From contig QUJA01000009.1 in NCBI GenBank assembly GCA_003480425.1, forward strand, positions 1-64,000: a DNA stretch of 64,000 nt, written 5' to 3'. The stretch is from Firmicutes bacterium AM31-12AC (GTDB lineage: Bacteria > Bacillota > Clostridia > Lachnospirales > Lachnospiraceae). Made by a program: the position numbers and the translations under genes. Shown piece by piece: positions 37,155 to 45,135 of the stretch (position 1 is the first letter of the stretch; every line of letters starts with the position of its first letter). The notes beneath the pieces are model-generated. The model saw only the letters and a list, made by a program, of their open reading frames with translations, did no database searches and was not told the DNA's origin.

Positions 37155-37174
37155 TATTGTCATTTGATTGTCAT
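37155..37174. promoter_or_regulatory. Candidate integrase arm site, right end of element 1
   Basis: TATTGTCATTTGATTGTC, paired TTGTC repeats, 58 bp from att site B. Same orientation and variant as the site at 25884-25903. Confidence 0.6.
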
Positions 37175-37186
37175 TCAACCAAAAAC

Positions 37187-37226
37187 GAGCCAAGAAACAC
37201 CGTAAATTCGGCATTTCTTGGCTCAT
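37187..37226 (-). terminator. Hairpin terminator beside att site B
   Basis: GAGCCAAGAAA pairs with TTTCTTGGCTC. On the minus strand it is followed by GTTTTTGG, so it could end transcripts that leave element 2 from the resistance genes. Confidence 0.6.
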
Positions 37227-37231
37227 GTACA

Positions 37232-37243
37232 TTATTCAAACTC
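37232..37243. repeat. Attachment site repeat B (junction of elements 1 and 2)
   Basis: TTATTCAAACTC, identical to sites A and C. It is the right end of element 1 and the left end of element 2. Confidence 0.85.
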
Positions 37244-37342
37244 TACAAAGACTAACGCTTTTTGTTTAGGAATTATTCTCTGTAATGTTTCTCGTTCTTT
37301 TGATTATTTGATATATCCATATTATCCTGCCTATACGAGCTA

Positions 37343-37363
37343 ATGTTATCATTTTGTTATCGG
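37343..37363. promoter_or_regulatory. Candidate integrase arm site, left end of element 2
   Basis: ATGTTATCATTTTGTTATC, a paired TTATC repeat, 100 bp from att site B. It matches the site at 45880-45900. Confidence 0.6.
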
Positions 37364-37461
37364 CATTGATAACACCTACTCGATAACTGTGGATAATAAC
37401 TATATGTAGCATGTCAAATTATAAGCTATTTTGCTTAGAGATTCAACACAAAACTGAAATT

Positions 37462-37959
37462 TTACTTTTCCTTATATTCATCTGGTATTGCTATTTGAAA
37501 TGTTTCACACAACAGCATCACATCATGCACATCATTTTTATCGTGTTCATATCCCAAATGAAGCATTACCTGACTCAATGGTTCAATACAAGAAACAGTT
37601 ATATCTCCAACTTTTCCAATACCGGAAAAAGTTTTTGATGGAAATATATCTCCCTCATAAACAATTCCGTCATCTGTAAATTCAAAACAATGTAAATCAA
37701 TGATTCTTTGTTTATCATCTTTCCAGACAGTATGACCATCCGTTGTATAATCAGTATTTACTTCCTCAAATCCATGCTGCTTAATCACATAAATATAATC
37801 ATGATAATGTTTCAGTTCAACAAACAAATCAATATCATTGTGTATTCTTGATTCTCTTTTAAGAAGTGCATCAACACCCCATCCGCCATCTAAATATACT
37901 TTAATTTCGTTTTGCAAAGCATATTTTATAATTTCACATGCATCTTCTGTACGTACCAT
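37462..37959 (-). CDS. Lincosamide nucleotidyltransferase, Lnu(A/C) type
   Basis: A 165-residue enzyme of the small Lnu group, which adenylates lincomycin and clindamycin and so inactivates them. The catalytic region reads VYLDGGWGVDALL, then HNDIDLFV, whose Asp residues bind Mg2+. Further family features are GHTVWKD, IIDLHCFEF, GDIFPSKTFSGIG and LGYEHDKNDVHDVMLL. The length fits Lnu(A)/Lnu(C). It is similar but clearly not identical to the Lnu(C) sequence I remember, so I give no allele name. It lies 84 nt after the ABC-F gene on the same strand and is likely expressed from the same attenuated promoter. Confidence 0.88.
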   Translation of the reverse strand: MVRTEDACEIIKYALQNEIKVYLDGGWGVDALLKRESRIHNDIDLFVELKHYHDYIYVIKQHGFEEVNTDYTTDGHTVWKDDKQRIIDLHCFEFTDDGIVYEGDIFPSKTFSGIGKVGDITVSCIEPLSQVMLHLGYEHDKNDVHDVMLLCETFQIAIPDEYKEK

Positions 37960-38043
37960 AATCTATCCTCCAAATTCAAATCTTTGTATGCTTTCCAACT
38001 CACTAAAAGCCTGAAATTTGTCAGTCTTTCATCCTTTTTGTTA

Positions 38044-39588
38044 TCAATCACCAATTAGCTGTAATCCATTAGGATTTAGCTGATATATTTTATCGCACAC
38101 CTCTTCAATATACTTTCTATCGTGAGAAATGCTAATGACAGCCCCCGGAAATTCTCGGAGCATTTTTCTTATTACCGGACCGGACAATGGTGAAAAATTT
38201 CTTGTCGGTTCATCCAGAATAAGAACATTTGCACCACTTAAGCTCATCCTCAAGAGAAGCACTTTCGCCTTTTGTCCGCCTGATAACTCCCGAATCGGAT
38301 GCTCCATTTCATCTGGTGTGTATTTAAGTGAACCAAGGTATGTTCTAATTCTTGTACGCTCTTCTTTATCTCCTGTTTTATCAAGGTAATCAACCGGTGT
38401 AACATCCAAATCCAGCAGGTCTTCATAAGTTTGAGGCATATATTCTGCTTTAATGTCATTCCGATTTAGGAGTTCTTCCGCTATCTTTTTTAGAAGAGTC
38501 GTTTTTCCTGCCCCGTTGGCTCCTATCATACAGATTTTTTCTGAACCTTTTATTTTTAAATGAATTCCTTCTGCTAAAATTCTTTTGCCATCCGGAGTCA
38601 CAAGCTTTGAAAGTTCATATTCTATGACCGTTTTTCCTGCGGGAATGTGTGAGTTTTCATCCCCTAATTTGACAAAGATTGCTTCTTCCTGTTCCGGCAT
38701 CTGAGTCATATTTTCATCTTCTTTTTCAAATCTTCGTTCCATTGCCTTAACCGTATGCATTTTGTCCTTTAAGTTTTTGGCAACAGACGGTGCTTGTCTG
38801 GTACAACTTCTTAATGCACCTTGTACACTCTGCATAACTCTTTGATATTTTTCATCGCGAATCTTTTTCTCCCTACGGTCACTCAGTGCCCGCTGTTTTT
38901 GGATTTCAAATTTATGAAGCCGTTCTTCCACATAGCGTCTATAGGGAAGCTTTGCCACGGTATATCTCGCCTTTGTTTTTCGTATAATCTGCTCGATATG
39001 TATCACCATGTTGGCAGTACGCTCTATCAGCGTTTCATCGTGTGAAATAAAAAGCACAATGTGCTTCCAGTCATTTATGATTTTTTCCAGTAATGTAAGC
39101 GTCGCAATGTCGATGTCATTGGAAGGTTCGTCCAACAACAGCACAGAAACATCGCGAATGAAAAGCCTCATAAGTTGTGTCTTGACTTTTTCGCCTCCTG
39201 AAAGACTACCCATTGTCTGGTTACTGTAGAAAAAATCATTTTTCATTCCAAATTTTCCCGCAATAACAGACAATTCTTTAGGCGTTTTCTCCCAGAATAT
39301 TTCCTCTTCAGAAAAATATTCGTATATTGTTTTTTCCTTATCTTCATCGAGCATCTCCTGCGGAAGATAACCAAGACGTTCGTGTCCCATTATCCTTTCC
39401 CCATCTGCTTCTATATAGTTTTCTACAAGCGACGGATTGTATATCCACTTCATTAATGTCGATTTCCCATTTCCCTCTTCTCCAATAATAACTGCCTTAT
39501 CTCCATCATTTAGCACAAGGTTGAAATCATTAAGAATTATTCTCAGGTCTTTTTTATGTGTTAAATTTAATTTTTTTATCTGCAACAT
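38044..39588 (-). CDS. ABC-F ribosome-protection protein
   Basis: A 514-residue cytoplasmic protein with two ATP-binding domains and no membrane part. First Walker A GEEGNGKST, signature LSGGEKVKTQ, Walker B LLLDEPSND; second Walker A GANGAGKTT, signature LSGGQKAKVLL, Walker B LILDEPTRN. The linker (~190-290) is long, helical and basic (HKFEIQKQRALSDRREKKIRD), as in ABC-F proteins that enter the ribosomal exit site to displace lincosamides, streptogramin A or pleuromutilins. ATG 39588 has AAAAGGAG 8 nt upstream. Its partner Lnu gene and the leader attenuator upstream both support an antibiotic-resistance role. I cannot assign it to a named class such as lsa or vga. Confidence 0.9.
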   Translation of the reverse strand: MLQIKKLNLTHKKDLRIILNDFNLVLNDGDKAVIIGEEGNGKSTLMKWIYNPSLVENYIEADGERIMGHERLGYLPQEMLDEDKEKTIYEYFSEEEIFWEKTPKELSVIAGKFGMKNDFFYSNQTMGSLSGGEKVKTQLMRLFIRDVSVLLLDEPSNDIDIATLTLLEKIINDWKHIVLFISHDETLIERTANMVIHIEQIIRKTKARYTVAKLPYRRYVEERLHKFEIQKQRALSDRREKKIRDEKYQRVMQSVQGALRSCTRQAPSVAKNLKDKMHTVKAMERRFEKEDENMTQMPEQEEAIFVKLGDENSHIPAGKTVIEYELSKLVTPDGKRILAEGIHLKIKGSEKICMIGANGAGKTTLLKKIAEELLNRNDIKAEYMPQTYEDLLDLDVTPVDYLDKTGDKEERTRIRTYLGSLKYTPDEMEHPIRELSGGQKAKVLLLRMSLSGANVLILDEPTRNFSPLSGPVIRKMLREFPGAVISISHDRKYIEEVCDKIYQLNPNGLQLIGD

Positions 39589-39631
39589 TAAAGTTTCTCC
39601 TTTTCGAAGTCTGAGCCAATTATTATTTTGA

Positions 39632-39676
39632 ACACACAAAAACGAGTCTTTTTTGCATACGCAAAAATAGACTCGC
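39632..39676 (-). terminator. Attenuator in the ABC-F leader
   Basis: On the minus strand CGAGTCT and AGACTCG form a hairpin, extended by pairing of TTTTTGC with GCAAAAA, and TTTTTGTGTG follows. It is a factor-independent terminator ~45 nt before the ABC-F start, far downstream of the promoter. This is the usual layout of drug-inducible attenuation. Confidence 0.75.
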
Positions 39677-39808
39677 TAAATAGCCCCTTATTTCTTTTCC
39701 AAAAGGAAAACAAAGGAAATGCCTCTTGCGATAATCCAACTTAAGCGTACACAAAACAAACCTATTCTCTACAGGCTCAATAACTATATGTGTCTTACTT
39801 AAATCAAA

Positions 39809-39823
39809 TTATCTATTAATCAT
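39809..39823 (-). CDS. Four-residue leader peptide (MINR) of the ABC-F operon
   Basis: ATG ATT AAT AGA TAA, preceded by GGTGAGG at 4-6 nt, lies between the promoter and the attenuator. Very short upstream frames like this sense ribosome-targeting drugs: a stalled ribosome changes folding of the leader RNA and lets transcription pass the terminator. The peptide is too short for homology, so the call rests on position and the binding site. Confidence 0.6.
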   Translation of the reverse strand: MINR

Positions 39824-39867
39824 TTCCTCACCTTACACAAAATGTGCCTTTCTTTCTTCTAATGGCA

Positions 39868-39896
39868 ATACTATCATACTGTATTTTTTGTGTCAA
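39868..39896 (-). promoter_or_regulatory. Promoter of the ABC-F/lnu operon
   Basis: TTGACA (39891-39896) and TAGTAT (39868-39873) on the minus strand, 17 nt apart, ~45 nt before the leader peptide. Confidence 0.75.
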
Positions 39897-40041
39897 TACA
39901 TTTCACCTTATGGAAGTGCAAATTAAAATTTTCACTTCCTAATTATACATCCAACCATTACGAAATTCAATCTTTCACAACCTCTTTACAACCACAACCA
40001 CAGCACTCCAGCAAACGCAGGAGCACCATACCGTAAAACGC

Positions 40042-40419
40042 TTATGTGTAAATCAACTCCGTTCCTACAACTTCCCTCACACAAGCCTGAATATTATTCA
40101 TTCTTCCAATCCATTCGTAGGGATTATCTTTCTTTAATTGTTCCGTCACATCTTGTCTGTCGGCATATTCCTTTACCAGTCGAAGAAACATATCCTCTGC
40201 TTGCTTATCGACTTCTGCAAGATAACTATGCAGCTTTCCGCTTGTCAGCAGGTTCATATATAACACTTTATAGTGTTCCTTTAAATGCCTTGCATGTCGT
40301 TTCCCCCATAAACCAATCGGCTCTATTTCTTCTTCGGCTGGTACTGTGATGTTCGGCAATAAATAATCACCCACCTGTCTATAAGTTCCGCCCATTTCTT
40401 CAAAAATTGTCTTTGTCAT
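40042..40419 (-). CDS. TnpV-family transposon protein (element 2)
   Basis: A 125-residue relative of the protein at 33884-34261, with TIFEEMGGTYRQVGDYLLPNI at the start and a KRHARHLKEHYKVLYMNLL helix. The family is found beside mobilisation genes in Firmicute elements and has no known activity. It follows the relaxase gene by 26 nt on the same strand and is probably the last gene of the mobility operon. Confidence 0.78.
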   Translation of the reverse strand: MTKTIFEEMGGTYRQVGDYLLPNITVPAEEEIEPIGLWGKRHARHLKEHYKVLYMNLLTSGKLHSYLAEVDKQAEDMFLRLVKEYADRQDVTEQLKKDNPYEWIGRMNNIQACVREVVGTELIYT

Positions 40420-40445
40420 TTTCCTTTTCCTCCTGTGATTTTTGT

Positions 40446-41605
40446 CTATCGTGATCGTGTATTATCACGCTTGCGACCTTTAACTGTTCTTGCCTGCTCC
40501 AACAAATCATCTATCTGTTTGCGACCAAAAACCTTACGGAGCAGGCTGTAATCTTTATTTTCTGCTTTTAGGATTTTGTTTTCTTCGGTCAATCTTTCAT
40601 TGACTTTCTCCAAACGCTGATTGGTGCGGTATAACTGTGCATTCGCTGTATTCAGCCTATGATAGTTGTCCCACCCCTCAAAGCAGCGGGCAAGCACCGT
40701 TTTGACAAGTTGCTTCAATTTCCTTACAACCGGCTCTGCCATTTTGGTTTATATGCCTTTGCAGTCATAAATTTCTCTGGTTCTGGCAACTGATATTTCG
40801 GTGCAGTATCAAGCTCTATTTCAAGATTTGACAGCTCGTCTTTTGCCTTATCATAGTTCAATACTCGTTCCGACAACACATCAAATTCAATCTGTTTCTG
40901 CTCGATTTTCGCACCTAATGCCGCCACTTCTTTTTCTCTTTCCTGCTTTTTATAATCCAAAACAGAAAGATGTTTTTCGTGTGTGCCTAAATGTTCCCAC
41001 TCAATCCCATAACGTTCCATCACCGCCGCAAGCTGTTCTTTTTCGGACTGTATCCATTGCGACCACTCCGTATCGCCACGACTGCCGCCCTTAAAACCTT
41101 GCGTTGCAAGAGCCTGCTTTAGTGACACTCTTGTATCAAGTCCACGCTTGCTGCCTGTGGTAAAAGGTACAAAATCTATGTGCAGATGTGGTGTAGCTTC
41201 ATCCATATGCAGATGAGCCGAGAACACCCGAAGCTGTGGATTTCGCTCCTGAAAACCCTGATAGTATTCATCTAAAATCTGCTTTGCCAGTTCTCCGTTT
41301 TCCGTATCGGCGTTCATATTTCCCTTACCGCCCACCTGTAAAATGATTTCGTGGAACGGTTTTTCCTGCTTGGAACTTCGGATTTTTTCATAATAATCTT
41401 TTATCTTTCGGTCTGACCTTATCTGCTTGGCATTGTATCTTTCCAATGCTTCATCAAACAATTCGTGATAAACTGTCTTTATATTTTCATTGCAGTAGTC
41501 GATATTGAGATGAGTACGAGTTCCGTCTACATTTTCTGCTCGGAACTTTCGGCTATTGTGATTGACCGAGCCTTTACCGACCATTGCACTTATCGTTCTC
41601 TGCAT
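40446..41605 (-). pseudogene. MobV/Pre relaxase, frameshifted near the C-terminal third
   Basis: The first frame gives 293 residues: MQRTISAMVGKGSVNHNSRKF, the metal-binding HLHMDEATPHLHID (~residue 130) and a coiled coil, ending at KAYKPKWQSRL. The next frame continues MAEPVVRKLKQLVKTVLARCFEGWDNYHRLN and ends KVFGRKQIDDLLEQAR, the usual C terminus. One base added at the T-run 40742-40745 gives KPKMAEPVV and a single ~386-residue protein. The span of 1160 nt is one short. Even as drawn, the catalytic part is complete and the second piece has its own ATG overlapping by 19 nt, so function may survive. It nicks oriT and pilots the strand during mobilisation. Confidence 0.8.
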
Positions 41606-41639
41606 TTTTTCATCTCCCATCTGTAAATTTCAACATTCT

Positions 41640-41850
41640 CAGGTTTGTTACTTTTGTCAAAAGTAACGCAAAAGCACTTTTGACGGGTACACCCATCAAA
41701 AATGCGACCTGTAAACAGGTTTTGCGTCTCCGAAGGCTCTCCGAGGGGTGAGCGTGTGCCGGTGGCACACACGCCTGCGAACCGACCGAGCCAGCAGGCG
41801 AGACCAAAGAGCCGCCTTTGAAAAGGCACTCTCTGCACACTCCCCTAAAC
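41640..41850. other. Structured region upstream of mob (candidate oriT), element 2
   Basis: It contains ACTTTTGTCAAAAGT (41650-41664), matching the palindrome in element 1, then hairpins GTGTGCCGGTGGCACAC and CGCCTGC...GCAGGCG at ~41752-41798. It is more GC-rich than its flanks. The open frames across it are in several phases and show no protein features, so I call it non-coding. Confidence 0.5.
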
Positions 41851-41937
41851 TTTATCCGGTGTCAAAGTGTGACGATGGTGACAATGTTTTTCACAGCGTG
41901 CTGCTCTCAAAAACATTGACACCTTTGACACCGTTTG

Positions 41938-43092
41938 TCACGCCGTCTGCTCGGTTTCTTTCCAAAGTGAAACCTTTCTTCCGTCGTGTGTGCGGCTGTT
42001 CTGATAACGGATACCGTAATCACGAAACAGCCTGCTTGCGTTGATACTGAGCCTTAAAGAAAGTACATTCGGCTTTATATCCACCGCAAGCCTTTCGCAA
42101 AGTTCCGAAGCAGTTCCTTCCCATCTGTCACTTTCCGAAAAGAGCGTATCCGCTATCTTCTCAAGCAGAGGTTCGGGCGGTTCTTTCCACATCTCCGTTT
42201 CCGATTTTGCAAAGTTCCACACCAATCGCTCGCTGTCCCTTACAAGATGGATTTTCATATCCTGCTGGTCTCTGCCAGCAACATCAAGTGTGGCATTGTT
42301 GGAAGTACGCTTGTCCTTACTGAGAACAAATGCACCGTCTGCCGCACCCATCAGACCATTCGTGCCTGAAATCATATCGAATATATCTTCCGATTTTTGT
42401 TTGCGTGTATGATGAACAATAAGCATTGAAACCTTGTAACTGTCTGCCAACGCTTTCAGCCTTGCCACAACATCATAATCACTTGCGTAGCTGTAATCTG
42501 CTCCGCCTGCTTCACGCACACGCTTTAAGGTGTCTATGATAATCAAGCCTGTGTCTGGGTGTTCCCTCATAAACCCTCTTATCTGTTCTTCCAGTCCGCC
42601 ATTGACCGTTTTACATTCCGTTGCGAAATACAGATTGCCTGTCTCCTTTGCACCGAACATCTGAAACAATCGCTTCTGCAAACGTGGGTAATCATCTTCA
42701 AGGGCAAAATAAAGCACCGTTGCCTTACGCACCTTATACTCCCAAAGCGGTGTGCCTGTGCTGATATGATAGGCAAGCTGTGCCATCATAAAGCTCTTTC
42801 CCACTTTCGGGGAACCTACGAAAAGGTAAGTTCCCCTTTGGAGCAGACCGTCGATAAGTGGTGTCTGAACCTCAAACACCGTATCATACAGCGTTGTCAT
42901 TGATACTGTTTTCAGATAGGAAGGGTCTAACTGTCTGAGTATTTCCCTTTGCATTTCTTCAAAAGATTGCTCGTACCCCTTGAAATCCGTATCCTGATTG
43001 ACTATACTATTGTCAGTACATTTGGAAAGTGACTGTTCCGCATCTGTTGCCGCAGATACATTTGGAATAGTCATTTCTTTTTTATTCTCCAT
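41938..43092 (-). CDS. RepA-like hexameric helicase/ATPase (RecA fold)
   Basis: About 384 residues. A disordered N-terminal ~55 residues is followed by a RecA-like ATPase: Walker A VGSPKVGKSFMMAQL (~93-107), a Glu in LYFALEDDYPRL, Walker B LIIIDTLKRV (~170) and MLIVHHTRK. This is the RSF1010 RepA/Sak4-like group found in plasmids and mobilisable elements. The C-terminal ~90 residues may be a winged helix (ASELCERLAVDIKPNVLSLRLS). I prefer ATG 43092 with AAAGGAG 9 nt upstream. It probably unwinds DNA for replication of the excised circle. Element 1 lacks this gene. Confidence 0.82.
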   Translation of the reverse strand: MENKKEMTIPNVSAATDAEQSLSKCTDNSIVNQDTDFKGYEQSFEEMQREILRQLDPSYLKTVSMTTLYDTVFEVQTPLIDGLLQRGTYLFVGSPKVGKSFMMAQLAYHISTGTPLWEYKVRKATVLYFALEDDYPRLQKRLFQMFGAKETGNLYFATECKTVNGGLEEQIRGFMREHPDTGLIIIDTLKRVREAGGADYSYASDYDVVARLKALADSYKVSMLIVHHTRKQKSEDIFDMISGTNGLMGAADGAFVLSKDKRTSNNATLDVAGRDQQDMKIHLVRDSERLVWNFAKSETEMWKEPPEPLLEKIADTLFSESDRWEGTASELCERLAVDIKPNVLSLRLSINASRLFRDYGIRYQNSRTHDGRKVSLWKETEQTA

Positions 43093-43417
43093 TCGCATCC
43101 TCTCCTTTCAAACCGCCGAGAATAATGGAAATCAGTTCTATTACACTCAGCAGTTCATCATCCACACCTTTTCCTGCTTCAATCCTTTTCAGTTCCGCAA
43201 GGACTGTGGCAAATTCCGTTTTCAACGCCTTATACACTCTCGGATTGCCCTGTACCACCACATCCTGATTTAAGCAACGGCGGTAACAATACTCCTGTTT
43301 TGGCAATCCTGATAGAGCTACAGCTCTGTTAATGAGTTCGTTTTCTTCGGGCGATACTCGAAACCCTACTGTGATATTCCTCCAACGATTTTTGTTATCT
43401 CTGTTCTTAGCTGACAT
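43082..43417 (-). CDS. Ribbon-helix-helix mobilisation protein (MobC-like)
   Basis: A 111-residue protein with an N-terminal ribbon-helix-helix (NITVGFRVSPEENELINRAVALSGL) and a helical C terminus. Such proteins bind oriT and help the relaxase. ATG 43417, inside the end of the integrase gene, has AAAGGAG 8 nt upstream. It overlaps the RepA-like gene at the other end, so integrase, this gene and RepA are translated as one unit. It is the intact version of the broken gene at 33482-33853. Confidence 0.8.
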   Translation of the reverse strand: MSAKNRDNKNRWRNITVGFRVSPEENELINRAVALSGLPKQEYCYRRCLNQDVVVQGNPRVYKALKTEFATVLAELKRIEAGKGVDDELLSVIELISIILGGLKGEDANGE

Positions 43418-44498
43418 TTTCAAAATCTCCTTTCCCTAAATCATCTAATTTTTCTGCCATCTCAATCTGCTTTGACGGAAAGAGGTGTGCGTACTGATAA
43501 GTAATATCAATACTTTCGTGACCAACTCGGTCAGCAATCGCCACCGCAGAAAAGCCCATATCAATCAAGAGTGAAATGTGGCTGTGACGGAGATCGTGAA
43601 TGCGGATACGCTTCACGCCTGCCGCCTTTGCCCCTCTGTCCATCTCGTGATGAAGATAGCTTTTCGTCACCGTAAAGATACGGTCTTTCTTCTTCAATCC
43701 GTAAAGCATACCGAGATATTCTTTCATTTCCTCACACAGAAACTTCGGCATTTTAATCGTGCGGTTGCTCTTTTTCGTTTTCGGAGAAGTAATCACATCC
43801 TGCCCTTTCAAACGCTGATAGGATTTATTGATTGTGACTGTTTCCTTATCAAAGTTGAAATCTGCCGGAGTCAAAGCTAACAGCTCGCCCTCTCGGATAC
43901 CGCACCAGTAAAGCATTTCAAACGCATAAAAGGAAACAGGCTTGTCCATCATCTCAAAAGAGAATTTCTTGTATTCTTCCTTTGTCCAGAACAGCATTTC
44001 CTTGTGTTCCTCACGTCCCATATTTCCCACCTTTGCCGCAGGATTGGAACGCAGTTCATAGTAGCGGACAGCGTGATTGAAAATGGCGGACAACTGATTG
44101 TGCAGCGTTTTCAGATACGTCTGTGAATAAGGCTTTTTCTTCTCATCACGATAGGCAAGCATTTCATTCTGCCAAGTAATAATCTCCTTTGTGGAAATCT
44201 CGCTGATTTTCAGTTTCCCGAAATACGGAAGTATCTTTGTGCGTATGATATGCTCTTTGGTAAGCCACGTGTTTTCCTTCAAACGGTTCTTCACATCATT
44301 GATATAAAGCTCCGTAAAGGCTTCAAAACTCATATCAAGGTCTGAAGAAGTCTGCAATTTGAACATTCTTTCCCATTCCTGTGCTTCTCGTTTGGTAGCA
44401 AAGCCACGCTTGCATTTCTGCTTGCGTTCCCCTTTCCAGTTCACATACCTTGCCATCACATACCAAGTACCGTTATCTTCATTCTTAAATACCGGCAT
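43407..44498 (-). CDS. Tyrosine recombinase/integrase of element 2
   Basis: A 363-residue integrase with the same domain layout as the element 1 enzyme. Catalytic motifs are GIREGELL (Arg), HDLRHSH, VGHESIDITYQYAHLF (His and nucleophile Tyr). Nothing is missing. The ATG follows the xis stop immediately. The identical target repeats at sites A, B and C suggest that both enzymes recombine at the last codons of guaA, a common target of integrative elements in Firmicutes. Confidence 0.95.
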   Translation of the reverse strand: MPVFKNEDNGTWYVMARYVNWKGERKQKCKRGFATKREAQEWERMFKLQTSSDLDMSFEAFTELYINDVKNRLKENTWLTKEHIIRTKILPYFGKLKISEISTKEIITWQNEMLAYRDEKKKPYSQTYLKTLHNQLSAIFNHAVRYYELRSNPAAKVGNMGREEHKEMLFWTKEEYKKFSFEMMDKPVSFYAFEMLYWCGIREGELLALTPADFNFDKETVTINKSYQRLKGQDVITSPKTKKSNRTIKMPKFLCEEMKEYLGMLYGLKKKDRIFTVTKSYLHHEMDRGAKAAGVKRIRIHDLRHSHISLLIDMGFSAVAIADRVGHESIDITYQYAHLFPSKQIEMAEKLDDLGKGDFENVS

Positions 44499-44687
44499 TT
44501 ACATTTCCCCCTTTCCTGCTCCGTAGAGCCTTTCGTAAAAATACTGGCGATTTACACGCCCTGCAATCGTAATAAAGCCCTTTGCTTTCAATTCCTCATT
44601 TAATTGTCTGATGAGTTTATATGCATAAGGTTTTGATACGTTTAGTTCCTGAGCCACATCTTCGGCTCGGATAAATCTGTTTTCCAT
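44499..44687 (-). CDS. Excisionase-like HTH protein (xis)
   Basis: A 62-residue DNA-binding protein: FIRAEDVAQELNVSKPYAYKLIRQLNEEL is a helix-turn-helix of the excisionase/MerR-like kind, followed by a wing (FITIAGRVNRQYF). It lies just upstream of the integrase and should direct excision. The ATG has AAGGAAGAAAAAGG nearby. Its split counterpart in element 1 gives the evidence for the inversion there. Confidence 0.78.
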   Translation of the reverse strand: MENRFIRAEDVAQELNVSKPYAYKLIRQLNEELKAKGFITIAGRVNRQYFYERLYGAGKGEM

Positions 44688-44705
44688 ATCCTTTTTCTTC
44701 CTTTC

Positions 44706-44965
44706 TTAAAATAATTTTTTGCTTGCCGCTTTCTCCGTGTTAAAGTTCCAACAGGCACTCCTGCTTGTCGGCAGGCGCTGTGCTGTCCCAATGCACCGCA
44801 GTACATCAGGCGCTCGCTCGTATAGGGGTTCCCGAAAAGTCGGAGACTTTTGGGGAAGAGGAGGAGCAGTGCAGCGAATGAGCTTTTGTGCTTGCACACA
44901 AGCGAACGATACGGAACTTGCTCCGACGAGGTCTTGGCGGTTTGGCTTTTCGGACGGTCATTCAG
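44706..44965. other. GC-rich structured non-coding region upstream of xis
   Basis: About 260 bases, clearly more GC-rich than the neighbouring AT-rich regulator region. It contains a long imperfect hairpin (CCCGAAAAGTC with GACTTTTGGGG, ~44830-44856), and AGCTTTTGTGCTTGCACACAAGC. Open frames exist on both strands but none has a binding site or protein-like composition. It could be a structured RNA, a leader of the xis-int operon, or a replication origin. Confidence 0.45.
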
Positions 44966-44972
44966 TTGTCGC

Positions 44973-45103
44973 ATTAAGCATATTTGTTTAATTCGTAATT
45001 TATTTTACTAAACATATTTGCTATTGTCAAGTGGTTGCAAAGAAAATATTAAACATTTTTGTTTCGGTTTTTCTTGACTTCCACTAAACATTTCTGCTAT
45101 ACT
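44973..45103. promoter_or_regulatory. Operator array (four repeats) and XRE promoter of element 2
   Basis: Four similar sites, ATTAAGCATATTTGTTTA (44973), ACTAAACATATTTGCTA (45007), ATTAAACATTTTTGTTT (45048) and ACTAAACATTTCTGCTA (45083), lie 34, 41 and 35 bp apart. The core is a TAAACAT/TGTTTA inverted repeat. Promoter TTGACT (45074-45079) and TATACT (45098-45103) with 18-nt spacing drives the XRE gene, and the fourth site covers its spacer. This predicts autoregulation and joint control of xis-int. Confidence 0.65.
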
Positions 45104-45135
45104 TATTTCACTAAATATAAAAGGAGCGTATCATT

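Larger units (their letters stand above)
25771..37243. mobile_element. Element 1: integrative defence island at guaA, with a rearranged mobility core
   Basis: It is bounded by the direct repeats TTATTCAAACTC at 25771-25782 and 37232-37243, which copy the last four codons of guaA. Paired TTGTCATTT(T/G)(G/A)TTGTC sites lie ~102 bp inside the left end and ~58 bp inside the right end. Cargo is the restriction/AAA+ operon on the left and a regulator-ATPase pair on the right. The centre holds an integrase, a broken ribbon-helix-helix gene, TnpV and split xis and mob genes. Confidence 0.85.

Noticed and set aside
41590..42044. Small open frames upstream of the relaxase gene
   Set aside because: Several frames overlap across hairpins and the conserved palindrome; none has a start site or a family match.
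44642..44991. Overlapping open frames of 63-110 residues on both strands
   Set aside because: They lie in the GC-rich structured block, lack binding sites and show no protein-like composition.
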